The translations under genes and the position numbers were made by a program. This document shows, piece after piece, positions 11,345 to 21,560 of a stretch of 64,000 nucleotides of DNA (position 1 is the stretch's first letter; each line of letters opens with the position of its first letter). The notes beneath the pieces were generated by a model. The model worked only from the letters and a program-made list of their open reading frames with translations, had not been told where the DNA came from and did not search any database. The DNA is from Ligula intestinalis (Eukaryota > Platyhelminthes > Cestoda > Diphyllobothriidea > Diphyllobothriidae): assembly GCA_036362985.1 (NCBI GenBank), contig JAYGXS010000007.1, positions 19,001,482 through 19,065,481 on the forward strand, in the 5' to 3' direction.

Positions 11345-11427
11345 TGGCCTCAGTGGGATTGAGACCCACGTTGGCATGGGAAAGTCTTCCGTTTAACCAA
11401 CACTCTAGCCAACTGAGCTTCGAGGCC
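11345..11427 (-). tRNA. tRNA-like sequence, probably a pseudogene or SINE head
   Basis: On the minus strand a 7-bp acceptor stem (GGCCTCG with TGAGGCC, one G-T pair), an A-box-like D arm (GCTCAGTTGGCTAGAG), a GTTGG/CCAAC stem with an oversized 22-base loop, and a T stem GTGGG/CCCAC can be drawn. The T loop reads TCTCAAT instead of the usual TTCRAAT, and no variable loop remains. The oversized loop could hold a 15-base intron, but the defects favour a tRNA-derived element. An amino acid identity cannot be assigned. Confidence 0.35.
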
Positions 11428-11756
11428 CCTACCAGGAACCCTGAGCTGGCTATACTACAGCCCTCCTCTTCTTTGCGTAGGTTTGAATGTCACTAAGGCC
11501 ACGAGGTTTTCACAACTGGGCTAAATGGATTATTAAAATTGACAAAACACCCCACAAATAAAAAGATGCCACCACCGAAAGCAGGAAATGTATAGGCTAG
11601 CTTTTGAGTTTGCTTACTATTTAATTTCAGCGAGTATACCCATGTAAGCATTCAAGAAGACAAGTTTAGCGAATATATGCTTTCGATAATTCAGCACCAT
11701 GTATTCAAAATAATATATGAGAATCCCGAAGTATAGTTTGGCGAGGATACGTGTAA
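11428..11756. repeat. Dispersed repeat R2, copy 2, with unassigned flank
   Basis: Bases about 11620-11700 match R2 at 5480-5610 ('ttcagcgagtatacccatgt'). A second, shorter echo ('tttggcgaggatacgtgtaa') precedes the foldback. Bases 11428-11620 hold nothing recognised. Confidence 0.4.
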
Positions 11757-11980
11757 TTTCGACAAATTCTCATCAGGCGTTACATTCATATGGAAACTGG
11801 GTGCAAGTTCAAACGTGTTCGTCTTTTCGGACAAGTGAGTCGTGGGAATGGAGGTGAATGTCGATAAGCGAAGGCTGGTTGTGATGGTAGGGTTTGATTC
11901 ACTTGTCCAAAAAGACGAACACGTTTGAACTTGCGCCAAGTTTCCAGATGAATGTAAGGCCTGTCGAGAATTTGTCGAAA
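11757..11980. repeat. Foldback element, 82-bp arms
   Basis: Arms 11757-11838 and 11899-11980 are inverted complements of equal length with few mismatches, separated by 60 bases. Matching blocks include 'gtgcaagttcaaacgtgttc' on the left and its complement on the right. It carries no coding frame that I recognise and is linked to the R2 repeat on its left. Confidence 0.8.
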
Positions 11981-12249
11981 GTAAAAATATACGGGAAGTT
12001 AGAGCAAAAAAGTGTTAACATCCTGCTGAGTGTCTCCAGAGATCGAGGGGTCAGATTCTAGCCCTACCAAAGGTCGAGGGATGATAAAAAATCGAAAGCA
12101 TCGGTTCGCCAAATTTCATATTATGTCTGAGTAAGAAAGACGACGAATGTCATCTTGGCCGGTGACCATGCCGAAAACGGTTCGTAGTAAACATTTACCG
12201 AAATAAATTGCAGCTACCTAGAACAAAAAAGGTAGAATTACGCATTGAG
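11981..12249. other. No feature recognised
   Basis: No supported feature. Confidence 0.4.
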
Positions 12250-12455
12250 TGTGGGTCGAGTTGCATCAGGCTGATAATAGGTATACAGTAGGGGGCATAA
12301 CTCATGCAATGTCATGATTAAAGGAGAAGAACACGAAAAAGATGAGTAAGAAGAAAATGAGATGGAGGAAAGGTAGGTGGAAGAAGAAGAAGCAGGGATG
12401 GTCACTGGAACAAGACGTTTATCAGACTGAAGTTTAAGATTTTCCCTCGAATCCA
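12250..12455 (-). mobile_element. Penelope-like element 3' tail fragment
   Basis: The minus strand has the terminal motif in decayed form: 'cttcagtctgataaacgtct' followed by 'tgttccagtgacca', as at other PLE 3' ends in this window. The purine-rich part at 12320-12395 is low complexity. Confidence 0.45.
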
Positions 12456-14289
12456 TCAGCAGAAACAATCGCAGTGTTTTGAAAAAGCATTTGTGCGAAA
12501 ACGTTTTCATAGCATACTAATGGCCTGCGTAACTTGCGTTTTGTCCCACGAACCTAAAATTCAGAATGAAATTCCCTATTTTTATCTACTCATCATAATT
12601 GAATCTATTTTAAGCTCTGACTGTATTCAGAGACCTCTTCTTCCTCCGCACTATGCGCAGCCATATCTGAGACCAACCTCCCATGCGTTATTTACCTATC
12701 AGGTTTCACCGTAGCGAAGAGGCAGGCCGCTGGGCGATGGAGCTGCCAAAACGGCTTGATTGTCGAGAGGTTGTTTGGGAAATTCCTCTCATGTAAGATA
12801 AAGTATACAATTTCCGTGGCACTATATCTCCATTAGGAAGAAGGTTTTATGCCTGTACTCGACGTTTGAGGCAATCTTTATGATCAAGTTGTTTTGGTTC
12901 TAGCCAGCATCGACGGCTGTCATGTCTGCACTAGCACAAAATCTTCCTTTCCTTCCCTTCCTACACAGGGAGCCGCAGTGTTTGTCGTCCTCCGTTCTAC
13001 CATTTCCACCGGGCTCCTGCATCATAGATTGGTTGTGTCTGTCCGTATCCGTCCTGTCGCGCCAATTCGTCTAATCTGACCATTTCACTTTATATTCTGT
13101 TCAGTATATCTGACGACGGGTTATAGTCACCTATTTGAAAATTAATGAGTAAATGCCAATTTTCCGGCGAAATTTTGTTCTTTGTCATGTAATCTTGGAA
13201 TGCACTCAACCTGATCTGTTCAGTTTATTTTATCTTATTCATAGGCAATGACCTTGTGCAGTTGAATAAGAGATCATTAAACGCTGCGAATATCGTTCCT
13301 TTGTGGTGTTTCGTTAGCGGTTCAAGGCATGTCCGATGCACAACGTTACCATTTCCGGTAAGTACCATTACATTAATGACTTCAATCCAGTAATTCTGCT
13401 TAACAGAAACCTGTAGCCTGTGATTCTAGATGTATCGTTGACGTACCATGATTAATCTTTAGGTTTTCAAGTTTTTTTCTCAGTCTTGAATGGCTTCATG
13501 TATTTATGCACATCGCATACTTACGAAGTTTTTGTTTGTGAGATAGATTTCGTCCACATTCCGACATTCTGGCCAAAATCCGTATTTCTTCGTTTTGATC
13601 AGTACTACGAAATACTAAAAATTTTAAAGCGACAAAATGCAAATGCAGCACTGTTCTTGGTGATGCGTGTGCGCTCTGCATGCCAAATTATCGGGCGCTC
13701 ATTTCACTGATGAGGCATTGGCTACACGACGCTGGAATTGTGTAGCAGGGCCTCCATTTGGAAACTGGCGCCACGCAAAAACTGAACGTGACAATCACCG
13801 GAACGACCATGTTTGGCGATTTTGCACAATTTTGCACAATTTTTACCATTTCCACGTTTTCTCTGAATAACCAACTTATGCGAATATCACCAAATTTTTT
13901 TCAAGCAAAAAGGGCAGTTAAGAATTCATGCAAATATTATGAGCGAAATTGGACCTTAATTTGCTGACACAAAACGCATAAGATTTCCAAAACAGACTCA
14001 TTTTAAACTCTTCCTGCTCCTCCTTTTCCAAAAACGATGCCATTTCTCATATTTGATGTGATCTGATATTCATGAATGCAAAACGAAGGTTTCCGTTCTC
14101 TTAAAATATACTGTTAAAACCATTCTGGTTTATACTTTTTACGGTAAAACACGTCCACACATCAGCTGATGATCTGCAGCACTGAATAATGCAGAAACTT
14201 CCCCGGATATCAAGAAAAATTGGATTTGACTGATATTGATCAATTTGCTTCCTCAATATAATGAGCCAAATGGCAATCTTTTTGAGAAG
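12456..14289. other. No feature recognised
   Basis: About 1.8 kb without a supported gene. A short tandem duplication (tttgcacaat twice) occurs at about 13820-13840. Confidence 0.4.
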
Positions 14290-14365
14290 AAGATGACTCG
14301 ATCGCTGGGACAATACGTTTATTCGCCTGAAGTTGCGAGATCCATCGCGGATTCGTCATCAGAGA
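14290..14365 (-). mobile_element. Penelope-like element 3' tail fragment
   Basis: The minus strand reads CTGATGA (14362-14356), a stem CGAATCC/GGATCTCG, CAAC, then 'ttcaggcgaataaacg' and 'gtcccagcgatcg'. This is the conserved PLE terminal block with one of the better preserved hairpins. Confidence 0.6.
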
Positions 14366-14379
14366 CATAGTCAGAAAGC

Positions 14380-14890
14380 AGTATCAGATAGGGTATTTTT
14401 AGGACGGCACAGAAAATGAGTCAAAACTCTTGTCATCCTGAGGTCAAGGTGACAAAGAAAGCTCATACGCGAAAGGGCGCATGCACAAAGAGCCATGCGC
14501 GCGCGTAACACGGCCGCCACGATGTCGCCCTGAGGACACCACATGATGGCTGCCCGAATGGGCCCCTCGAACGTGGACCAATAAGAATGGACAAAGAGGG
14601 CAAGCCGTTGGTCTAATATACGCTGCCGCCGACAGGAAGCTAGATTCGGCTGCCGACAAGCTGCAGACGAGACGATTGCTGCCCACGGGACCCTGAAAAG
14701 TTGAGGCACCGGCGCAGAAGCTGATGTACACACAAAGATTGTTGCAGTAAACTGTTCTCTTTTATTCTGCCTGTCTCCTCTTCCTAGCATACAACTGGGG
14801 AACATAACACTTTTATAGTAACCAGTTTTTTGCGTCTGAACGCAACAAACTAACAACATCGAATTCCTGCTAAATTGTCTCCTCAAGGTT
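14380..14890. other. GC-rich block of unknown nature
   Basis: The part at 14440-14700 is clearly richer in GC and CpG than its surroundings. A 171-codon minus frame (14886-14371) and an overlapping 95-codon frame cross it, but neither has a recognisable motif. Minus-strand features such as 'gcagaataaaagagaacag' could fit a retrotransposon LTR, but no partner repeat was found. Confidence 0.3.
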
Positions 14891-15435
14891 TGTTCCTTAC
14901 ATTCAATGAGTAAGGCAATCTACTGTAAAATAATAATGAAGGAAAGTAATTGAAAGGACAGGAAATTAGGCTCCTCACTTTATACAGGGGGCCTTTTGCC
15001 AAATTCCAGGGTACATGTCAGTGTTCCAATTCAGGTCAGGATGTCGACATGGGTTTAGGTACAGTAGGTGATCTTGCTCATGCAAAGTCGTGGTTGAGAT
15101 TTGAGTTGAGATGTTAGTGTATATTTGGTCTGCTGAACAGATTTGACGTTCATGACGAAATCGGAGGTTGTCTGATGCGCAAAAGAATAATATCCTATGC
15201 TGTTTAATTTGACAGATTAAATGCTCTCGCTGTTCTGTGTTATACCATAAAAGACACCAATATGAACAAGAAAGCCTTTTAACAGATCCCATCTGGAATC
15301 AGGAAAACTTCAGCAAGCGAAAATTGGGTGGAAGTTATTTCAAAAAACTGCCTTCTTATTCGGAAACCAGGAAGTAATTTTGTTTAAAAAATGATTTCCT
15401 TTCCAATTTCTGAAGTTCTTCAACACAAAACACAG
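14891..15435. other. Unassigned; contains the short LHE repeat motif
   Basis: The minus strand near 15120-15060 reads TTTLHEQDHLLYLNPC, matching the motif at about 5150 (plus) and 12300 (minus). No gene supported. Confidence 0.35.
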
Positions 15436-15850
15436 TTAATATATTTTTCTGATCGTCTTCAACCGGACTATTAGCCGAAAGCTCACCTCAGCCGCCAGTG
15501 ACGTCAGCCCGGAGGTGTCTGTGCAGGAGAGCTGAGAAGCTTCAAGCAATTTCCGACTTGTCTTGCATCTGGCTCGGGTGATTTTTCTCGTGGCTACGAA
15601 ATTAAATTCTTGACTTGTCTTGTAGATGTGAACAGTTACGCGTGTTAATGCATCACCCCGTCTCACAGCCAGCTTATGCTCGTGTTCGCACGAAGCATGC
15701 ACGCGTCTAGTCTGTCCTGTGTACTTCGGAGGACAGTTTATACACGGTGCACTATGTCAGACTGCTCATTAGGATTTAATCGGTCCTTGATTTTCATGAC
15801 TCGACTGCGCATAATAGCCTTGATTCGGTGTGAAATTCCGACGCCTAATT
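15436..15850 (-). mobile_element. Penelope-like GIY-YIG fragment, minus arm of inverted pair
   Basis: The minus strand reads KIKDRLNPNEQSDIVHRV, then a decayed middle, EHEHKLAVRRGDALTRVTVH, FNFVATRKI and KTSRKLLEA. These are the successive blocks of the GIY-YIG endonuclease at the C-terminus of flatworm PLEs, including the EHKLAVRRGD block. Frameshifts and stops interrupt it. Confidence 0.8.
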
Positions 15851-16240
15851 CTACAGCAGTTCGCTTGGGCGCTTCTGACACATCCTTGGAGCGCAGTCGG
15901 TTCATGATAAGCAAGGAGCGATTAAATACTAATGAGCAGTCTAGTGTAGTGTATCGAATATCCTCGAAAGCACATAATGCAGGCTGGACGCATGCTTGGT
16001 TCGGGCATATACGAACCTCAGCTGTCTGTAAGACGGGGTGATGTGTCATCACAAGTGGCTGTCCACACCTACAAGACGGGTCACGGGCTTAAATTCGTAG
16101 GAGCGAAGGTAATCGCCAACGCCCACAGCAAGATTATCGCAAATCGCTTGAAGCCTGGGTCTCATATAAGGACTCAGGCAATCGATATATTAATCTGGTG
16201 CGAGCAAAAAAGTCTGGCGCAATCAACTCTAGACTGAAAT
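15851..16240 (+). mobile_element. Penelope-like GIY-YIG fragment, plus arm of inverted pair
   Basis: The plus strand repeats the same blocks in the same order: SKERLNTNEQSSVVYRI, then LSVRRGDVSSQVAVHTY, TGHGLKFVGAKVIA and a decayed end. It mirrors 15436-15850 about a centre near 15851, with roughly three quarters identity judged by eye, so the inversion is old. Confidence 0.8.
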
Positions 16241-16942
16241 AAGCGGTGGTTAATTAGCTGTTGCTCCTATAACTTTTTTCTTTGATTTGTCGCTTTTATC
16301 CTACTAGAATCTAGTAAGAGCTCCAAAGCTCAGACGTATAAAACCAGAATTCCGGTGATCGACGAGCCTTCTTCTTCTTCTTCTTCTTCTTCTTCTTCTT
16401 CTTTAAATGCATTAATTGGTTCTGGTTGCAGTATTTTCGATCTTTTCGGAATCTAGTATTTTTGAAGTTGGTATTTCTAAACAAAATGACAGAACTTTAA
16501 TTATCGAATTCGCTAAAGGTTACGCGGTTTGCCCGTAACCTGGTTAGTTGAAGACCTCTCGCCACAGTAAATATTCCGATTGCCAGTGATATGCTACCGG
16601 ACCGCGGCCCAATGGTAAAGCGTAAACCGTGATCAAGCCCTAATAGCAAAACAAGCTCGCTAATTCAAAAAATCGAGCTCAAATTGCGCTCGTTTTGGCC
16701 ACCTGTTCGAGCTCGAAGCGAGCTCACGTTTCCGCACTTGAAGCTCGAACAATCGAATTTAATTTTTCAACCGACCAAGAGTTACCTCCTTTCCTGCAAT
16801 AACCCCTATTTTTTTCGAAACGCAATGAAATATTACTTTTTTGAAGACCGTTTGTATAATAATATGTATATTGGCATAAAAAGCAGGCTTACAAATATAA
16901 TGGTAGAAAAAAATTAAAAATTAGGTTTCTTTGGCCACTTTT
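16241..16942. other. Unassigned; (CTT)n microsatellite at 16368-16403
   Basis: About twelve CTT units occur at 16368-16403. Short self-complementary blocks around 'gagctcgaagcgagctc' lie at about 16708-16725. No gene recognised. Confidence 0.6.
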
Positions 16943-17470
16943 TCAGAATTCCTGGCTACCCGAACGCAGCACTGTGGAGTTCATGGACGGTGCTGGTAGC
17001 CCATACGGCCCTGGCGCATCATCGTCCTCATCATTTTGTCGCATGTATGAAGGGAAGAAATTAGTAAATTTAGACCATATAGGGAAACGCAACATAACCG
17101 CGAATGACAAGGTTAAGTGTATAAGTTGACTCACTAATATGGTTAGGTAATCTCCCCATGAACAGCCTTAGTGTCATGCTCACGTCCGACGAAACACTGC
17201 TCACAACCGTAGTCCACATTCACGTTCTTAATTTGTTTACTAAAAGCCCTAGTAGAAGCATCGCAAACGACAGCTCCCACTCTTAACTCAGACATTCTCT
17301 GCAGATTGTCCACAGGAACGCCACGCCTAGATAACCATAGCAGTTCCTTTACTGAAGGCGTACAGTAGGCCTGGACATCTGACAATTGCCTTTGCCGGAA
17401 TAAATTCCTATGGAAAATACTGCATTTATGAAGGGCTCCATAACGTGGCCAAGAATTGGCCACAAGTTAC
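16943..17470 (-). pseudogene. CACTA/Tnp2-like transposase relic
   Basis: The minus frame at 17463-17143 contains VKELLWLSRRGVPV, then GAVVCDASTRAFSKQIK and DYGCEQC. This matches the pattern 'E-L-x-x-L...G', 'V-C-D-A-P-A-R-A-F-x-K' and 'G-Y-x-x-C-x-x-C' of the large transposase domain protein family (CACTA/EnSpm Tnp2-like) common in lophotrochozoan genomes. The expected P in the CDAPA motif is changed to S, and an in-frame stop follows HGEIT. Only the middle of the protein is present. The identification rests on remembered motif patterns. Confidence 0.55.
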
Positions 17471-17584
17471 ACTTATTTTTACGATACAAGGGCAATTCAT
17501 CAATAGATAAATATATTACTAACTATGGTATTTTACCGACAAACGGAAACCACAAGCCGCAAGCTTTTCTGCCGTTTTGGGCGT

Positions 17585-17708
17585 CATCTGGCGGTGGTAG
17601 ATCAACTCCAGCGCAGCAGCGGAAATTGCTGCCACGCTCAAGTTTCGAACTCATGTCTCGCCGGCCAGAGGCGAACGCTCTAACCATTGAGCCACGGGTC
17701 CGCCGTTT
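17585..17708 (-). repeat. tRNA-derived SINE head
   Basis: On the minus strand 'gtggctcaatggttagagcg' is a clear A-box-type tRNA head and 'catgagttcgaaact' a B-box-like block. Then 'gtggcagcaatttccgctgc' matches the unit at 59404-59600. Only the 5' half is present. Confidence 0.75.
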
Positions 17709-18179
17709 TGTCGGTTTTTGATCGGGGCTATATGTTATTGGGTAATTCTACTCCGATCTGTTTCAGGGTGTACCCACCCCCTTTCATTGTCATGTTTTCG
17801 AGCTAATTGGAACCCCAATTGTATATATATAACTAACTCATTCCCTACAATAGGCATGGAATATTGACTTATTTGTTTGGTTACTTTTTTAACAAGTCCC
17901 ATGTGGACATACTCACCGCTGCCCATTGCCATCACCTTTGCCCGAGTGCTTTTCCTCCCCAGAAGTGAACGTCCATCACCTGGTAGATCGGGATATCCTA
18001 GGAATACAGCATAGATTCTAGGTATTACCCGTGCTTCCAGTATGGTAAATTAAAGCACCAATGGAAGACCATTTTATCCAAATCCGGGGTAATCTATGGC
18101 CGGCCAATAGCGGCTACTCGGTAGAAAATCACCACCTACGTCTTTCATGCCCGTACCGGTATCCGTTTTCTATAACGCC
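17709..18179. other. No feature recognised
   Basis: No supported gene or repeat. Confidence 0.4.
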
Positions 18180-18620
18180 GAGCTCATGGCGCAGTGGTTA
18201 TTGCGTCGGACTTCTGGCCAACAAATCGCGGACTCGCCTCGGGTGCTGCAGCGCCTGGGTTTAGGCATTGCTGGCTGATAACGGTTAATCATCCCAAAAT
18301 AGCCATTCCAATGTTACTTTTCTTTGCCATGAATAATTTTTGCGCGGCTGCTGCCGGACTCAACTGTTAGCCTCAAAACACGACGGGAGGAGTGACACCT
18401 GTAACCGATCACTGGGCCCATTTCTACCATGGTTAGTATTTCCGATCGAAACGGCAAGGCAACGAACCCGTGGTGCGGTTGATGGAGCGTTGGACTTGTA
18501 GCCACCGTATCGGGGATTCGAGCTTTGATTAGCGCAACGCCTGGCGTTGGGTGTGGCTGGCTGATGATGGCTAATAAGTCAGAATTAGCTATCACAGCCT
18601 TTCTTGTTTTAGTCTTTACT
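18180..18620 (+). repeat. Two tRNA-derived SINE units in tandem
   Basis: Unit 1 (18180-18455) starts with 'tggcgcagtggttattgcg' and has a body at about 18262-18290 and a tail running to 'gtaaccgatcactggg'. Unit 2 (18455-18620) starts 'cgaacccgtggtgcggttga' and has the body 'ggctggctgatgatggctaa'. Both are head to tail on the plus strand. Confidence 0.65.
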
Positions 18621-19013
18621 GTCCCCCTTCATATATACATACACGAAGGCGGTTTCGTCATACTCGCAGCTAATGCCTCGGCTGCGCGAGGCATATGAGC
18701 GAGGTTCAGCTACTCCAGCATTCTCTATGCGTTTGCACTTCTGCTTGATGCAACTAAGAGAGATTTAGTTTGCTATATAGGGGCATAGGTCGTTGATATT
18801 CAAATTTTAGCGTTCCCAAATGAACTGTCATTCGGCACCTGATTTCGTCTAATAATACTCACAACTATTAGTTTCTCGTATACAGCACTGCCTTTTTCAC
18901 ATTGAAGTCGTGCGGAATTCAAAATAAGAAGATGCGATCACTCACGTTTTCTTTTGTTTCGGGTTCTGTCTAAAATCCTTAATCATAAGTAAGATACATG
19001 TGGAGATTTTGGT
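18621..19013. other. No feature recognised
   Basis: No supported feature. Confidence 0.4.
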
Positions 19014-19490
19014 GATATATGCACAGCTTGCGTTGGTTCGTAGTGGCCATCCGCATGCGTACTTTAATTATGAGCTTCTGTAACCATCTCTTGGGGCCGT
19101 AGTTTTTGCGATGATGGCTTGGCAGTTTGCTTTCGAGTCAGTAATTGCCGCCATTTCGTTATCCGTGTTGGATACGGGCTTGATAATTGCGCGACAATTA
19201 TGTTCGCTGTCGTCGGAGTTGTTGCTGGGTCCGGCCCTTCGCACATGACTGATTCGCTTGCTCAAGCAATGTATCAGTAGCCAGTATGGGAACGAAAATC
19301 CATTGCCTTTTTTGATGGACTGTAGGCCTGAGAACCCTGACTCGGGCAGCTCACGGCTCACGCAGTTTTCATCTCTTGCAAGGATTTCAGCCTCGTTAAA
19401 CTTGAAAATATGGCCGGGTCCTATCAAGTAAGCTGTACCCCGGGAGGGAGCATCTTTCTTCCTCATCGCTGCTGCGTGCTCGGCCATTCG
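19014..19490 (-). mobile_element. Penelope-like element GIY-YIG C-terminus and 3' region
   Basis: The minus frame reads EHAAAMRKKDAPSRGTA, HIFKFNEAEILARDENCVSR, ELPESGFSGLQSI and then HVRRAGPSNNSDDSEHNCRA. The first three are the end of the PLE GIY-YIG domain. The fourth is the distinctive C-terminal tail, which also occurs at 45000-45290. The reading frame is unusually long for this window (139 codons), so this is one of the younger copies, but it is truncated at its 5' side. Confidence 0.8.
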
Positions 19491-20727
19491 CGTCCAGAGT
19501 TATCACCCGGCTTCTCCGACTACGTCCAAGAACTTGAGAGAACTCGCATATTTGCTTCGCAGGTTCGCTTCCAACGTGCAATTAAGTTCGCTTTAGTTTT
19601 CAACTATGTTATCTGCTCGTTATTTCAGCAGAAGCAACCCATTAACCTGTTTCCCTATTAAAAAGTTAATCTTAGGATTTAAATGACTTACTGAGAGCTT
19701 CGGCATCTTTGGGATTGACAAGCGAAAGAATTTGTACATCAGTTCGGAAAAAATTTTGCGAAATCAGTAGATTACAGCTGAGTTTTCCGATCCATGACTG
19801 TTCGGCCGTCGGTTGCCACGATGTTTACCGCGTGCTTCAGCCAGCTGAAGGCAAACATAATCACTTGCGCGTGGAATAGTTTTAACTTTTAGAAGACTCC
19901 CGCAGCATCTACCGCGCTCTCTCTTCCTTTGACCAGCTGTGCCCGGTATCAAGACAAAGTTGAGAAGACTGGAGGCTGACAGGGCCAGCGAACCCGGCTG
20001 TGCGCGCCATAGCGTGACCTGGTGCTCTTGACATGCATATCAGGATGTATATAAACAAGAGATTAGAAGAAAACCTCGCCGTCTGACTTACTGTTTACTC
20101 ATCAGCCATTACACACAAAACACACTGGGCTGGTATTGTTTCCGGTAAATGCGTCAGCTGGTTGCCCTCTCAGCCACAGTAAACCATTATATTCTCAGTC
20201 TCGCATCATACATGTAGCAAAGGAACTGTATGCGAAAGGAGCTGACAAGCAGCCTTATTCACTGAGCTTACGTGCTTACATAGATGCTTAAAGCCGAGTG
20301 TGATGATTAAAATGACCTGTGTTGTTGCATACACTAACAACGTTGGTTTAAGTCAGCGCTTACGTTGAAGCCTGAACTTTCGGGGTATTGATGCCTCTTT
20401 ACAGAGCTTCGTTTTGACCACTAGCAAAACGTACCTATCACAAAAACTGGCAACTTGAGTAATATGCCTTTTTATCACTTATTTGGACTGCATTTACAAA
20501 TTAAAATATAATTTATAGAAAACCTGCCTGAAAAATTATTTCTTGTATTTGCTTGATAGCAAATTACGCCTTCTTTAATTTTTATACTCAAAGAAAGGAT
20601 AGCTTTCACTTTAAAAAAAGTTGGTCACTTGCCGAATAATTTTCTGATCTAGTGACTGCTAAACTCGAATTCAAGGTTTAAAAATTGCGCACTGCTACAT
20701 CCTGTTTAAGGAAAAGTATGAAGCGCA
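19491..20727. other. No feature recognised
   Basis: About 1.2 kb without supported gene or repeat. Confidence 0.4.
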
Positions 20728-20787
20728 ACATTCGTAGCTCAAGTAAGTAGAGCATTGGCTTGCGGGTTTGAATCCCGCCGAATGCCG
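20728..20787 (+). tRNA. Truncated tRNA-like pseudogene
   Basis: A 6-bp acceptor stem (cattcg with cgaatg), a D arm (GCTC...GAGC) and a T arm (GCGGG TTTGAAT CCCGC) are present in tRNA order. Only 'attggctt' remains where the anticodon arm should be, so the anticodon stem-loop is deleted. It cannot be a functional tRNA. Confidence 0.6.
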
Positions 20788-21009
20788 CGAGTTCTTTCAC
20801 AATTGAATCAACTAAATTAACCAAATCTGCCAAACCAACTAAATAAGGAAAAAATACGTGTTCGCCTACAGTTTGAGGAAGAACTCATTCCATAATCAGT
20901 AGAAGAAGTATTCAATAATCAATACAATGCTAATCAATAATGTAAGCAACTTAGAACACACCACGTGAAGCGCAAGTGGGTGGAAATGTTTAAGGCAAAA
21001 GGGGGTGGA
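20788..21009. other. No feature recognised
   Basis: No supported feature. Confidence 0.4.
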
Positions 21010-21335
21010 GCATGTGTAAATCAGGGAGCTGGGTGTTACCAAGGCAATGTTAGATTAACCACGTGCTTTAAGTGGCTACAAAGGTCAGGTTTTAACCACC
21101 GTATATAGGCCCCTCCCGGCAGCACAAAATAAAAGTTGCTGGTCCCCGAACATGTACTCAGAAGAAAGTTTTGAGCCATCAGATTGGTCCTTATCAAGCA
21201 AATAATTAGTAATGGATGAGTGTGCAAGTGATCTGAAGAGTTGCCTGCCTTTTGCCGTTGCTTCCACCCAATATACCTGCATTCGCAAGTGCATATAAAT
21301 TCATAGACACATTGCGCTACCCGGAGGCGGCCCAT
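21010..21335 (-). mobile_element. GIY-YIG fragment of a second Penelope-like family
   Basis: The minus frame reads QCVYEFICTCECRYIGWKQR, a GIY-YIG motif (Y-x-F ... C-x-C ... Y-I-G), and ends RWLKPDLC and HVVNLTLPW. The middle is short, so part of the domain is deleted. The motif set differs from the EHKLAVRRGD family seen elsewhere, so a second PLE lineage is present. Confidence 0.7.
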
Positions 21336-21560
21336 TTACGGGGGTTAAAAACCTGACCTTTTTAAACCTTTGGAGCACGTAGTTAATCTAACTTTTCCTT
21401 GGTATCTTCCAGCTACGGGATTTACAAATTGTATCCCTGTGCCTTAAAATCTTTATCTAACTGGCGTTTTCCGAGGTGTATTTTAAGTTGTTCAGATTAT
21501 TGATTGCCCTACGTGTAAATTTACTATAGCCTTGTTGTTTGCATCTATTTTTCTGCACGA
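21336..21560 (+). mobile_element. Inverted 3' end copy of the same second-family element
   Basis: The plus strand from about 21335 repeats, inverted, the C-terminal coding and 3' sequence found at 21027-21110: 'ttaaaaacctgacctt', 'gcacgtagttaatctaac' and 'ccttggtatc'. The element therefore carries an inverted copy of its own 3' end next to its truncated 5' side. Confidence 0.7.

Noticed and set aside
16368..16403. (CTT)n run as a splice polypyrimidine tract
   Set aside because: No AG with a plausible downstream exon follows. It is a simple microsatellite.
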